Positions 42,860 through 52,177 of a DNA stretch of 64,000 nt are shown here, one piece after another (within the stretch, counting starts at the first letter, position 1; the number at the start of each line of letters is the position of its first letter). The DNA comes from Hymenobacter gelipurpurascens (GTDB taxonomy: Bacteria; Bacteroidota; Bacteroidia; Cytophagales; Hymenobacteraceae): the NCBI RefSeq assembly GCF_900187375.1, contig NZ_FYEW01000002.1:496001-560000 (forward strand), read 5' to 3'. Both the position numbers and the translations under genes were made by a program. Under the pieces are notes generated by a model. The model worked only from the letters and a program-made list of their open reading frames with translations, was not told where the DNA came from and searched no databases.

Positions 42860-45388
42860 ATGTTCCTCCCCGCCCTCCCCATAACAGACGCGCTACCCGA
42901 GCTGCTCCACACGCTGGAGACGCACAATGTGGCCGTGCTACAGGCCCCGCCCGGCGCCGGCAAAACCACCGTGGTGCCGCTGGCCTTGCTGGAGGCGGCG
43001 TGGCGCGAGGATGGCCGCATCATTGTGCTGGAGCCCCGGCGGCTGGCGGCGCGGGCCGCGGCAACGCGCATGGCGCAATTGCTGGGCGAGCCCGTCGGCC
43101 AGACCGTCGGCTACCGGATGCGACTGGAGAGCAAGGTGTCGGCCAAGACGCGCATTGAGGTAGTGACGGAAGTTATCCTGACTCGCCAGCTCCAGGAAGA
43201 CCCGGCGCTGGAAGGCGTGGCGGCGGTGTTGTTTGATGAGTTTCATGAGCGCAGTCTGCAAGCCGACTTAGGCCTAGCCCTGGCCCTGGATGCGCAAAGC
43301 GTGCTCCGGCCCGATCTGCGGATTCTGGTGATGTCAGCGACGCTGGATGCTGACCGGCTGGGAGCCTGGCTGGGCGCGCCCGTAGTGCGGAGTCTGGGCC
43401 GCATGTACCCCGTGGAAACTCATTACCTAAGCCCCCAGCGGGCTGCCACGGTAAGCCGTAGGCCACATGAAAAACTGCAGGACCTCACGCCCGCCATCAT
43501 CCGGGAGGCACTGCAAGAACATGCTACCGGCGACGTGCTGGTGTTTCTGCCGGGCCTCGCCGACCAGCGCCGCGTGGCTGATAAATTGGCTTCCTTGCCA
43601 GCCCATATTGATATCCACACACTCCACGGCGAGCTGCCCGCCGAGCAGCAGGACGCCGCCCTACGCCCCGCCCCGCAAGGCCGACGCAAGGTTGTATTGG
43701 CCACCAGCATTGCGGAAACCAGCTTAACCATTGAAGGCGTCACGATTGTGGTGGATGGCGGCTATGCCCGCGTGCCGCGCTTCGAGCCGCGTACGGGTCT
43801 CACCACGCTGGGCACTGAGCCCGTAAGCCAAGCCGCCGCCGACCAGCGCCGGGGCCGCGCTGGCCGCCTCGGACCCGGCACCTGCTACCGCCTCTGGACC
43901 GAAGCAGAGTACCGGGAGTTGCCTCATCATCTTGCCCCCGAAATCCTCACCGCCGACCTCAGCCCACTGGCGCTGGAACTTGCCTTGTGGGGCACCCAAG
44001 ATGCAACCACTCTGCGCTGGCTCGATGCACCGCCTGTTCCGGCCCTGGCTCAGGCGCGTGAGCTGCTGGTGCGCCTGCAAGCCCTCACGCCTGCTGGCCA
44101 CCCTACCGCTCACGGCCGCTCCCTGGCAGGCCTGGGCCTGGCCCCAAGACTGGCACATTTGGTAGCGCGTGGTCAGGAAATCGGGCACGGCGCTACCGCC
44201 TGCGCTTTAGCGGCCCTGCTCACGGAGCGCGATATTCTGCGCCCTGCCGATGGCTCTTTCGGGCCGCCTGATTTGCGCCTGCGCCTAGAGGCCTTGGCTA
44301 CGGGCCGGGCGCCGCTGCCTGGTCTGGTGCCTGATGCCGCTGCTGTTCGGCGCGTGCGGGAGGCCGCGGCCGTATTGCGCCGCCGCGCCGGAGCCCAGGG
44401 CGAGATTGAGCCGGATGTAGCTGGCCTACTGGCCGCCCTGGCCTACCCCGACCGCCTCGCCCAGCGCGAAACGCCCGAAAGAGTACGCCTGGTAAGCGGC
44501 CAGCGCGCTACCCTCCCAGCCGAGTTCTTCGGGCAGCAAGACCAGTTTTTTGCGGTAGCGGCGCTTGATGGCCTGGCGGCGCAGCCACGCGCCAGTCTAG
44601 CCGCTCCTCTGAGCCGGGCAGAGCTGGAAGAATACTTCGCGGAGCAGCTCGAAAACCGAGATGAAGTGCGCTGGGACGAGGCAGCGGGCCGCGTCACGGC
44701 GCGGCGGTTGCGGCGGCTTGGCGCTTTGGTCCTCTCCGACACCTCTCTGGCCGCCCCTGATCCGGCATTGCTGATGAGCGCGTTGCTGGACGGAATTCGG
44801 ACTACGGGCATTGCCCGTTTGCCCTGGAGCGAAAGTGCAACCCAGCTACGGGAGCGGCTGGCCTTTCTCCATCATCTCCTACCCGAAAACTGGCCTAGCG
44901 TCTCAGATACAGAGTTGCTGAACACCCTGGAAGACTGGCTGGGGCCATACTTGACCAACGTTAAGTCGTTGGCCGACTTGGGCCGCGTTGATTTTGGAGA
45001 GGCGCTGCTAGGCCAGTTGCCGGGCGGCTGGGCGCAGCGCCAGGAGTTGGACCGCCTCGCCCCGTCGCACTTGGAAGTACCCACCGGCTCCAATATCCGC
45101 CTCGATTACTCCGATGCCGCTACTCCCGTGCTGGCCGTGCGCCTGCAGGAGGTATTTGGCCTGTTGGATACGCCTACGGTAGGCGGTGGGCGCGTGCCCC
45201 TCACGCTGCACCTGCTCTCGCCCGGCTACCGGCCCGCCCAGGTAACGCGCGATTTGCGCAGCTTCTGGACCAGTAGCTACTTTGAGGTGCGCAAGGAGCT
45301 GCGCGGCCGTTACCCCAAGCATTACTGGCCCGAAAATCCGCTGGAAGCCCAAGCCATACGAGGCACTAAAAAGCAGAACGGACTGTAG
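42860..45388 (+). CDS. hrpB: DEAH-box ATP-dependent RNA helicase HrpB
   Basis: 842 residues, the normal HrpB size. RecA-like motor: Walker A PPGAGKTTVVPLAL, motif II DEFHERSLQ (DEFH in place of DEAH), motif III SATLD, and motif VI QRRGRAGR near 330. The HrpB-specific C-terminal region is present (DYSDAATPVLAVRLQEVFGL, SPGYRPAQVTRDL, YPKHYWPENP). Biological role is unclear; related HrpA acts on ribosomes. Stop TAG at the iterated motif. No adjacent partner. Confidence 0.95.
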   Translation: MFLPALPITDALPELLHTLETHNVAVLQAPPGAGKTTVVPLALLEAAWREDGRIIVLEPRRLAARAAATRMAQLLGEPVGQTVGYRMRLESKVSAKTRIEVVTEVILTRQLQEDPALEGVAAVLFDEFHERSLQADLGLALALDAQSVLRPDLRILVMSATLDADRLGAWLGAPVVRSLGRMYPVETHYLSPQRAATVSRRPHEKLQDLTPAIIREALQEHATGDVLVFLPGLADQRRVADKLASLPAHIDIHTLHGELPAEQQDAALRPAPQGRRKVVLATSIAETSLTIEGVTIVVDGGYARVPRFEPRTGLTTLGTEPVSQAAADQRRGRAGRLGPGTCYRLWTEAEYRELPHHLAPEILTADLSPLALELALWGTQDATTLRWLDAPPVPALAQARELLVRLQALTPAGHPTAHGRSLAGLGLAPRLAHLVARGQEIGHGATACALAALLTERDILRPADGSFGPPDLRLRLEALATGRAPLPGLVPDAAAVRRVREAAAVLRRRAGAQGEIEPDVAGLLAALAYPDRLAQRETPERVRLVSGQRATLPAEFFGQQDQFFAVAALDGLAAQPRASLAAPLSRAELEEYFAEQLENRDEVRWDEAAGRVTARRLRRLGALVLSDTSLAAPDPALLMSALLDGIRTTGIARLPWSESATQLRERLAFLHHLLPENWPSVSDTELLNTLEDWLGPYLTNVKSLADLGRVDFGEALLGQLPGGWAQRQELDRLAPSHLEVPTGSNIRLDYSDAATPVLAVRLQEVFGLLDTPTVGGGRVPLTLHLLSPGYRPAQVTRDLRSFWTSSYFEVRKELRGRYPKHYWPENPLEAQAIRGTKKQNGL

Positions 45389-45485
45389 GCCACGGCACAG
45401 CGGCTCCTAGGCCACTTTCCTAAGTTCCTAAATAGCCGGAGCGTTGAAATTTTATTACCGTCGGGAACTATTTTCTAAAATAGTC

Positions 45486-45515
45486 TTTGGAGCCTATGTT
45501 CCGGCATTATACTTG
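45486..45515 (+). promoter_or_regulatory. promoter of the exported-protein gene at 45568
   Basis: TTTG, 18 bases, TATACTTG (one mismatch to TAnnTTTG), leader about 46 bases. Confidence 0.5.
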
Positions 45516-45567
45516 AGTTTACGGTGTCCATCCAACCGCTTTTTGTTTTTCTTATCCTTTCCATTTT

Positions 45568-46269
45568 ATGATCAAAACCTATATCCCCGCTCTTTTACTG
45601 ACCTTAGCTGGTACCCTGCTGGGCCGTCAGAGTGCCGCCCAGGACTCTCCTACAAAGTGGCAATTCTTTTTTGAGGCCGGCCCCAAAATCAGCGACTTCC
45701 GCGCCATGTCTTACGGCGGAACTTACCGTCCGCAGTCAGCTTCTCCCTCCTTCTCAGAAGCTGACCGCAGAGTCACCATACGGAACACGTTTTCGGGCTT
45801 TATGCAGGTGAAAGCCTTCAAGCCTCTATCGGAACATGTGGTACTTTCGGGTACGCTGGGGCTGGATATGCAGCACCTGAATTACAAAACGGGCTACACC
45901 CAAACGGTTGTCAACAACACCATTACGGCCTACGACAATCAGCACATCAGCCGCTTGCTAACCCGGGCCCGCGCCGACTGGGGCATTCACTATCAGTTCA
46001 ATATAGGTGCCTCTGGGCACCTGATGCCCGGCGTATCGGTGGGGCAGATGGTGAACCTCAGCAAAGATGGCTACAGCTACACGTTCATACAGCCTGGCCT
46101 CTATTTCACCACCGACCGGCTCCTACTTTCCGCTACCGTTTCCGACACGCCTTACAACGTGCTTATCCCAGGTGCTTCGCACTTCGAAGGCGTGCTCAAC
46201 GGCCCCTACACGTACGACGCAGAGTACCGGATTCGGGAGTTTCAGCTGGGTATCGGGGCTAAGTTTTAA
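45568..46269 (+). CDS. hypothetical exported, probably outer-membrane, protein
   Basis: 233 residues with a signal peptide ending RQSAAQ. Strand-rich body with FFFEAGPKISDFRAMSYGG, LSGTLGLDMQHLNYKTGYTQ, IHYQFNIGASGHLMPGVSVG and a final REFQLGIGAKF with terminal Phe, as in small outer-membrane barrels. No specific family recognised. Single gene with promoter at 45486 and terminator at 46299. Confidence 0.65.
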   Translation: MIKTYIPALLLTLAGTLLGRQSAAQDSPTKWQFFFEAGPKISDFRAMSYGGTYRPQSASPSFSEADRRVTIRNTFSGFMQVKAFKPLSEHVVLSGTLGLDMQHLNYKTGYTQTVVNNTITAYDNQHISRLLTRARADWGIHYQFNIGASGHLMPGVSVGQMVNLSKDGYSYTFIQPGLYFTTDRLLLSATVSDTPYNVLIPGASHFEGVLNGPYTYDAEYRIREFQLGIGAKF

Positions 46270-46298
46270 CGAGCCTAGCTTTTCCTCATAAAAGCAAC

Positions 46299-46335
46299 AA
46301 AAGCCCCGCAGCACGTAGCTGCGGGGCTTTTTTTT
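46299..46335. terminator. bidirectional rho-independent terminator
   Basis: AAAAGCCCCGCAGC and GCTGCGGGGCTTTT arms with a five-base loop and T run, between convergent genes. Confidence 0.92.
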
Positions 46336-46352
46336 GGCTGAGGCTGATTTAA

Positions 46353-47198
46353 CTATTCGCCGGCCGGAAAATCGGCGGAGTCGCCGAGGCTGGCAACGGC
46401 TTCCAGGTCTTTCACTAGACCAGTAAACTTCTCGCGGGCGCCCTTCACGGCGGCTTTGCCGAGGGGCAGGTGCAGCGGCGGATTTTCCTGCCGTACTACA
46501 TCAAACATAATTTTGGCGGCGCGCTGTGGGTCGCCGGGCTGGCGGCCACTGTAGCCCTGAATACCTTTGAGGTTTTCGCCCACGGTGGCGCGGTAATCCT
46601 CAATGTTTGTATCCACATACGTAGCGGAACTGCCGGCCCATTCTGTGCGGAAGCCGCTGGGCTCAATGTTCGTGACCTTAATGCCGAGTGGCGCTACCTG
46701 CTGGGCCAGGCTTTCGCCAATAGCTTCGAGGGCAAATTTGCTGGCGTTGTACACGCCCACGCCGGGGAAGGTTTTGAGGCCGCCGATGCTGGTGATGTTG
46801 AGCACATGGCCGCTTTTCCGCTCGCGCAGGTGAGGCAACACGGCCCGCAGCACGCGCAATGGGCCAAACACGTTTACATCGAACTGGCGCTGCACCTCAG
46901 CGTCGTCGATTTCTTCGATACTGCCCAGGGAGCCGTAGCCGGCGTTGTTCACAATCACATCTAAGTGGCCTAGCTGCTGAATAGCGGCCTCTACGGCCTG
47001 CTTTACCTGCTGCTCATCTACCACATCGCAGACAAAGCCGTGGCCTTCGCCTCCCGATTTCTGCGTGAATTCGTCGGCTTGCTCTTGCTTGCGGAAAGTA
47101 GCGGCTACTTTGTCGCCTTGGCTGAGGCAGTATTCGGCCAGCTCTTTGCCGAAACCGGTGCTGACGCCGGTAATGAACCAGTTTTTAGTGGTTGCCAT
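46353..47198 (-). CDS. short-chain dehydrogenase/reductase
   Basis: 281-residue classical SDR, NAD(P)H-dependent oxidoreductase. Seen: ITGVSTGFGKELAEYC for the TGxxxGxG-type loop, VNNAGYGSLGSIEEID, LNITSIGGLKTFPGVGVYNASKFALEAI with Ser and YxxxK, and PSGFRTEWAG after it. The substrate cannot be inferred; similar genes are annotated as oxidoreductases of unknown specificity. No operon partner. Confidence 0.92.
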   Translation of the reverse strand: MATTKNWFITGVSTGFGKELAEYCLSQGDKVAATFRKQEQADEFTQKSGGEGHGFVCDVVDEQQVKQAVEAAIQQLGHLDVIVNNAGYGSLGSIEEIDDAEVQRQFDVNVFGPLRVLRAVLPHLRERKSGHVLNITSIGGLKTFPGVGVYNASKFALEAIGESLAQQVAPLGIKVTNIEPSGFRTEWAGSSATYVDTNIEDYRATVGENLKGIQGYSGRQPGDPQRAAKIMFDVVRQENPPLHLPLGKAAVKGAREKFTGLVKDLEAVASLGDSADFPAGE

Positions 47199-47400
47199 AT
47201 ATCGAGGGGAATGATGAAAGAAGCCGACCCGGTTTCGGGTGGCTGGGAAGTATAACTCGGGAAGTGGCCTAGGGGTTTAGGTGGCCCGGTGGAAAAGGGC
47301 GGGGCAGTGTGCAGAGGTGCGGTAACACAAGCACAATGTGGAAATAAGCAGGCGTACAATCGTAAACCCAAATATTCGCCGTAATTTTACCTGGCAATAA

Positions 47401-48897
<1,497 letters not shown>

Positions 48898-48923
48898 GCG
48901 CAGCCCCCTTGCTGCCTGACATC

Positions 48924-48967
48924 ATTTGCCGGTGGCCTACAGAAGGTCATCGGCAAATTTGTTTTTT
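48924..48967 (+). terminator. terminator of guaB
   Basis: ATTTGCCG and CGGCAAAT arms with a 19-base loop containing a GGCCTA half site, then TTGTTTTTTG. The T run doubles as the -33 region of the next operon. Confidence 0.7.
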
Positions 48968-48996
48968 GCTAGCGCATACACAGGCTATTAGCTTTG
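48965..48996 (+). promoter_or_regulatory. promoter of the SpoIIE/STAS/kinase operon
   Basis: TTTG, 20 bases, TAGCTTTG: full consensus. Expected start near 49003, leader about 109 bases. Confidence 0.65.
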
Positions 48997-49111
48997 TGCG
49001 CTTCCCTAATTCCGTTAGCAAAGAGCTGGAATTAGTAATTCGCCGTGTATCTTGGCTGTCCTTTTTGACTACTGCATCCGTCAGCAAAGCACCCGCACCT
49101 AAACCGGTTTC

Positions 49112-51208
49112 ATGTCCTTCCTTCGGAAGCTAACTTCCTTTATGCCGCCGTTAGCTCTGCTTAGTTGGGTAGGGCTCTTGGTTTGTACGTTGCTTTACGC
49201 GCGCCCTGATTTGGCGCCCGGCGTGGGCACACCATCCGGCGGGCTCCTGCTGGGAGCTCAGGCAGTATTTGCGGCGTTGGTCTTTCTGCAGGAACGTGCC
49301 CGCCCCGATCGGTTGCGGGGTCTGGATTTCGTGGGCCTATTGCGCAAGCTGATTCTGGGCCCGGGCCTATTGGCCACTATCTGTGTGGCGTTGCACCTGA
49401 TAGAACGCATAGTAAGGGCCGAAGCTCCTACCACCCATCCGCTGTTCTTCACCGTCCTCTACACACTTAATGTAGGCCTATTCATCCTGTTCCTGGCCCG
49501 CACAAACTACACGTGGCGGTCGTTGGTGCTGTTCCGGTCGTCGGCGCGGTTGCGGCGGGTGTGGGAATGGTTTGAGCTGATGCTGGGCGCTACACTGCTG
49601 CTGAGCCTGATACCACGGTCGTTGCCCTATAGCCTTACCACAGCTTTATTGGGTGGCCTAGCGGTGTTTGGCGTGTATATCAGCAGCCACCAGAAATGGG
49701 TGGCCTACCTCAACCGTCGCCAGAAGGTGCAGGCAGTGGTACTACAAATCAGCGTGATTATGGCCATGGCCATCTTTGCCGCCTATTTCCTGCAAACCCA
49801 GCAAGACCCTTTGTTGGTGGCGCCGGCTCCACAGCACGCTTTCCTGGTGCTGAACGCCTTTTTCGCCGGCTTCTATGCGTTTATGGGGCTGATGGTGACG
49901 TTCTTCAACCTACCTACCGCCAGCGTGTTTGAGCAGAAGCGCGAAGAAATCCTGAGCCTACAGCGCCTCACCCAGCTTATCCAGAAAAGCCAGACGCCGC
50001 AGGAGGTGTACAGCATGCTCTTCGACTCGGCTATTCAGACCGTGGATGCCGATGCTGCCTGGCTGGAGGTAGAAACCCCTGATACAGACTACAAGGGCCA
50101 GTACTACCACATCAGCCTTGAGCAGGCATCGGCCATTCAGCAACTCCTCACGGAGTATAACCTGGGCCACATTGAGTACCTCAACAACGACCTACCGAAC
50201 AGCGCCGGTTTTCGAAGCCTAAATCTCCCATACGGCTCCCTCATCGTGATGCCACTCCGCTCCAGCAAGCGGCCCTACGGCTCGTTGTTTATGCTGAAGG
50301 AGCAGCGCCAGGGCTTCGACCGCGAAAACCTAAGCATTCTGCAGACTTTCACGAGCCAGACCGTGCTGAGCATCGAGAATCTGCAGCTGATGCAGGCCTC
50401 TATTCAGAACCAGCTAGTGCAGGAGGAGCTTAAAATTGCCTCCTCAGTCCAGGAAAGCCTGATTCCGAAGGACTTGCCGATTGACAACTGGTTTGAAATT
50501 AGCTCGCACGCTATGGCGGCTAAGGAAGTAGGCGGCGACTTCTACGACTTCCTGCACCTACCCGGCCGGCGCTTGGCCGTGCTCATCGGCGACGTATCCG
50601 GCAAGGGCATCACGGCGGCGTTCCACGTGGCCCAGATGAAAGGCATTTTCCATGCCCTGATGCAGGAAAACCCTCTGGCGCGAAATGAGCGGGAGAAATT
50701 CCCGGTGCCCAGCAAGTTCATGGCCCAAGCCAATAATGCCCTGGCGCGCTGCCTCGAACGATCTGCCTTTATTACGGCCTCGCTCTACATTATTGATTAT
50801 GAGCATGGCGGCTTTGTGTTTGCTCGCGCGGGCCACTGCCACACGCTGTACTATCACTCCATCAAGGAGGAAGTATCGTACTTCCAGACGGCTGGCTTAG
50901 GCTTGGGTATCATCCGGAACGATACCTACGAGAAGCACATCAAGAACCAGTTTTACGATTACAACCCCAGCGACGTCATGGTGATTTACACCGATGGCAT
51001 TGTGGAGGCGCGTAACGCGGCCGGAGATGAGTACGGCGAAGACCGACTTAAATACATGCTGGAGCAGACGTATTACCTCGATGCTGGCGCCATCAAGGAG
51101 CGCATCCTCAGCGACTTGGAGGAGTTCAGCCGCGGCCAGCCCATGCACGACGACCAAACCTTGCTCGTCATTAAATTCAAAGAGTCCCAACCCGATATTC
51201 CCCTTTAA
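49112..51208 (+). CDS. membrane-bound SpoIIE/RsbU-type protein phosphatase with GAF domain
   Basis: 698 residues. Hydrophobic membrane helices span about 10-266, then a GAF-like sensory domain at about 290-440 and a PP2C-type SpoIIE phosphatase at 455-690 with EVGGDFYDFL, GDVSGKGITAAFHVAQMKG, YTDGIVEARN and DDQTLLVIKF, holding the metal-binding Asp residues. It should dephosphorylate the STAS protein encoded 14 bases downstream, starting partner switching. The sensed signal is unknown. Confidence 0.92.
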   Translation: MSFLRKLTSFMPPLALLSWVGLLVCTLLYARPDLAPGVGTPSGGLLLGAQAVFAALVFLQERARPDRLRGLDFVGLLRKLILGPGLLATICVALHLIERIVRAEAPTTHPLFFTVLYTLNVGLFILFLARTNYTWRSLVLFRSSARLRRVWEWFELMLGATLLLSLIPRSLPYSLTTALLGGLAVFGVYISSHQKWVAYLNRRQKVQAVVLQISVIMAMAIFAAYFLQTQQDPLLVAPAPQHAFLVLNAFFAGFYAFMGLMVTFFNLPTASVFEQKREEILSLQRLTQLIQKSQTPQEVYSMLFDSAIQTVDADAAWLEVETPDTDYKGQYYHISLEQASAIQQLLTEYNLGHIEYLNNDLPNSAGFRSLNLPYGSLIVMPLRSSKRPYGSLFMLKEQRQGFDRENLSILQTFTSQTVLSIENLQLMQASIQNQLVQEELKIASSVQESLIPKDLPIDNWFEISSHAMAAKEVGGDFYDFLHLPGRRLAVLIGDVSGKGITAAFHVAQMKGIFHALMQENPLARNEREKFPVPSKFMAQANNALARCLERSAFITASLYIIDYEHGGFVFARAGHCHTLYYHSIKEEVSYFQTAGLGLGIIRNDTYEKHIKNQFYDYNPSDVMVIYTDGIVEARNAAGDEYGEDRLKYMLEQTYYLDAGAIKERILSDLEEFSRGQPMHDDQTLLVIKFKESQPDIPL

Positions 51209-51222
51209 CGTAGCCTTGGGAT

Positions 51223-51552
51223 ATGAAAATAACGCAACACGCCACCGATCATACGCTTACGCTCATCCTTGATGGCGAACTGGATGCCAGCTCGTCTGTT
51301 TTACTTGATAACGAACTCAACCAGCCCACCATTCTGAACTACCAGAAGGTTCTGATTGACTGCCAGCGCCTGAACTATATTTCCTCCGCTGGCTTAGGCG
51401 TGTTTATCTCGCACCTGCAGCGGTTTCAGGATGCCAACGTGAAGCTGGTGTTCTTCAACATGCAGGAAAAAGTGCACAACGTATTTGAGATTCTAGGTCT
51501 GGATGCTTTGTTAACTATCGTGCCATCGGAAGCCGAGGCCACGGCTATCTAA
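51223..51552 (+). CDS. STAS-domain anti-sigma factor antagonist (RsbV/SpoIIAA-like)
   Basis: 109 residues, single STAS domain. The phosphorylated serine region YISSAGLGVFIS lies at 52-63 (Ser54 or Ser55). It would be phosphorylated by the kinase encoded next and dephosphorylated by the SpoIIE protein encoded before it. Spacing is 14 bases from the phosphatase and 27 to the kinase, so the three form an operon. No cognate sigma factor lies in the operon. Confidence 0.92.
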   Translation: MKITQHATDHTLTLILDGELDASSSVLLDNELNQPTILNYQKVLIDCQRLNYISSAGLGVFISHLQRFQDANVKLVFFNMQEKVHNVFEILGLDALLTIVPSEAEATAI

Positions 51553-51579
51553 ACTACTTCACAGGGCTATCAGTAGGGA

Positions 51580-51993
51580 ATGAAAAACGCCATCCGAGTC
51601 AGCTGCACTCGCCGCAACCTCAAGGTCGTGCGTGACTTCGTGAGCGAATTTCTGGAAGGCTTTCGCTTGTCAGAATTACACATCAACCAGGTAGTGCTGG
51701 CCGTGGATGAAGTAGTGGCCAACCTCATCATTCATGGCAACAGTGAGGACGAATCGCGGTTTCTAGACGTGCGCCTCAATATGCACGACCACGAGTTCGG
51801 AATTGAGATAGAAGACCACAGCCCCACCAGCTACTCTCCTACCAGCTACCGCGAGCCTGATTTGCAGGAGTTCGTGCGCATCGGGAAGAAAGGCGGCGTG
51901 GGCATGATGCTCGTGAACCGCATCATGGACCGGGTAGAGTTTACCACGGTAGGCCACCACAACGTTTGCCGGTTATATAAGAAACTGGCCTAG
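51580..51993 (+). CDS. anti-sigma factor/serine kinase (RsbW/SpoIIAB-like HATPase)
   Basis: 137 residues, GHKL ATPase fold. Seen: VVLAVDEVVANLIIHG with Glu44 and Asn48 (N box), FGIEIEDHSP with Asp79 (G1), and KKGGVGMMLVNRIMD at 103-117 (G2). It should bind and hold a target protein and phosphorylate the STAS protein. The ATP-lid region carries a tandem SPTSYSPTSY repeat. The controlled partner is unknown because no sigma factor is adjacent. Stop TAG in GGCCTAGGCC. Confidence 0.92.
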   Translation: MKNAIRVSCTRRNLKVVRDFVSEFLEGFRLSELHINQVVLAVDEVVANLIIHGNSEDESRFLDVRLNMHDHEFGIEIEDHSPTSYSPTSYREPDLQEFVRIGKKGGVGMMLVNRIMDRVEFTTVGHHNVCRLYKKLA

Positions 51994-51996
51994 GCC
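51987..51996. repeat. GGCCTAGGCC palindrome containing a stop codon
   Basis: The palindrome spans the stop codon (51991-51993) of the anti-sigma kinase gene. Confidence 0.9.
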
Positions 51997-52020
51997 ATCG
52001 TTCTTTAGAAGAAACCAGAA

Positions 52021-52050
52021 AAGCACCCTGAACCTAGGGTGCTTTTTTAG
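52021..52050 (+). terminator. terminator of the partner-switching operon
   Basis: AAGCACCCT and AGGGTGCTT arms, loop GAACCT, then a T run. Confidence 0.92.
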
Positions 52051-52177
52051 TGTCTCTAGGCCAGTAGTACGGAAACCGCTTGGCGGAAAAAAATCCGTAA
52101 AATTGCGTTTGTCAGCTGTTCCTGTCCGGGGCACACTCCGGCCGGCTGAAGCGCTTAGTAGAATCCTTTCCTCCTGT

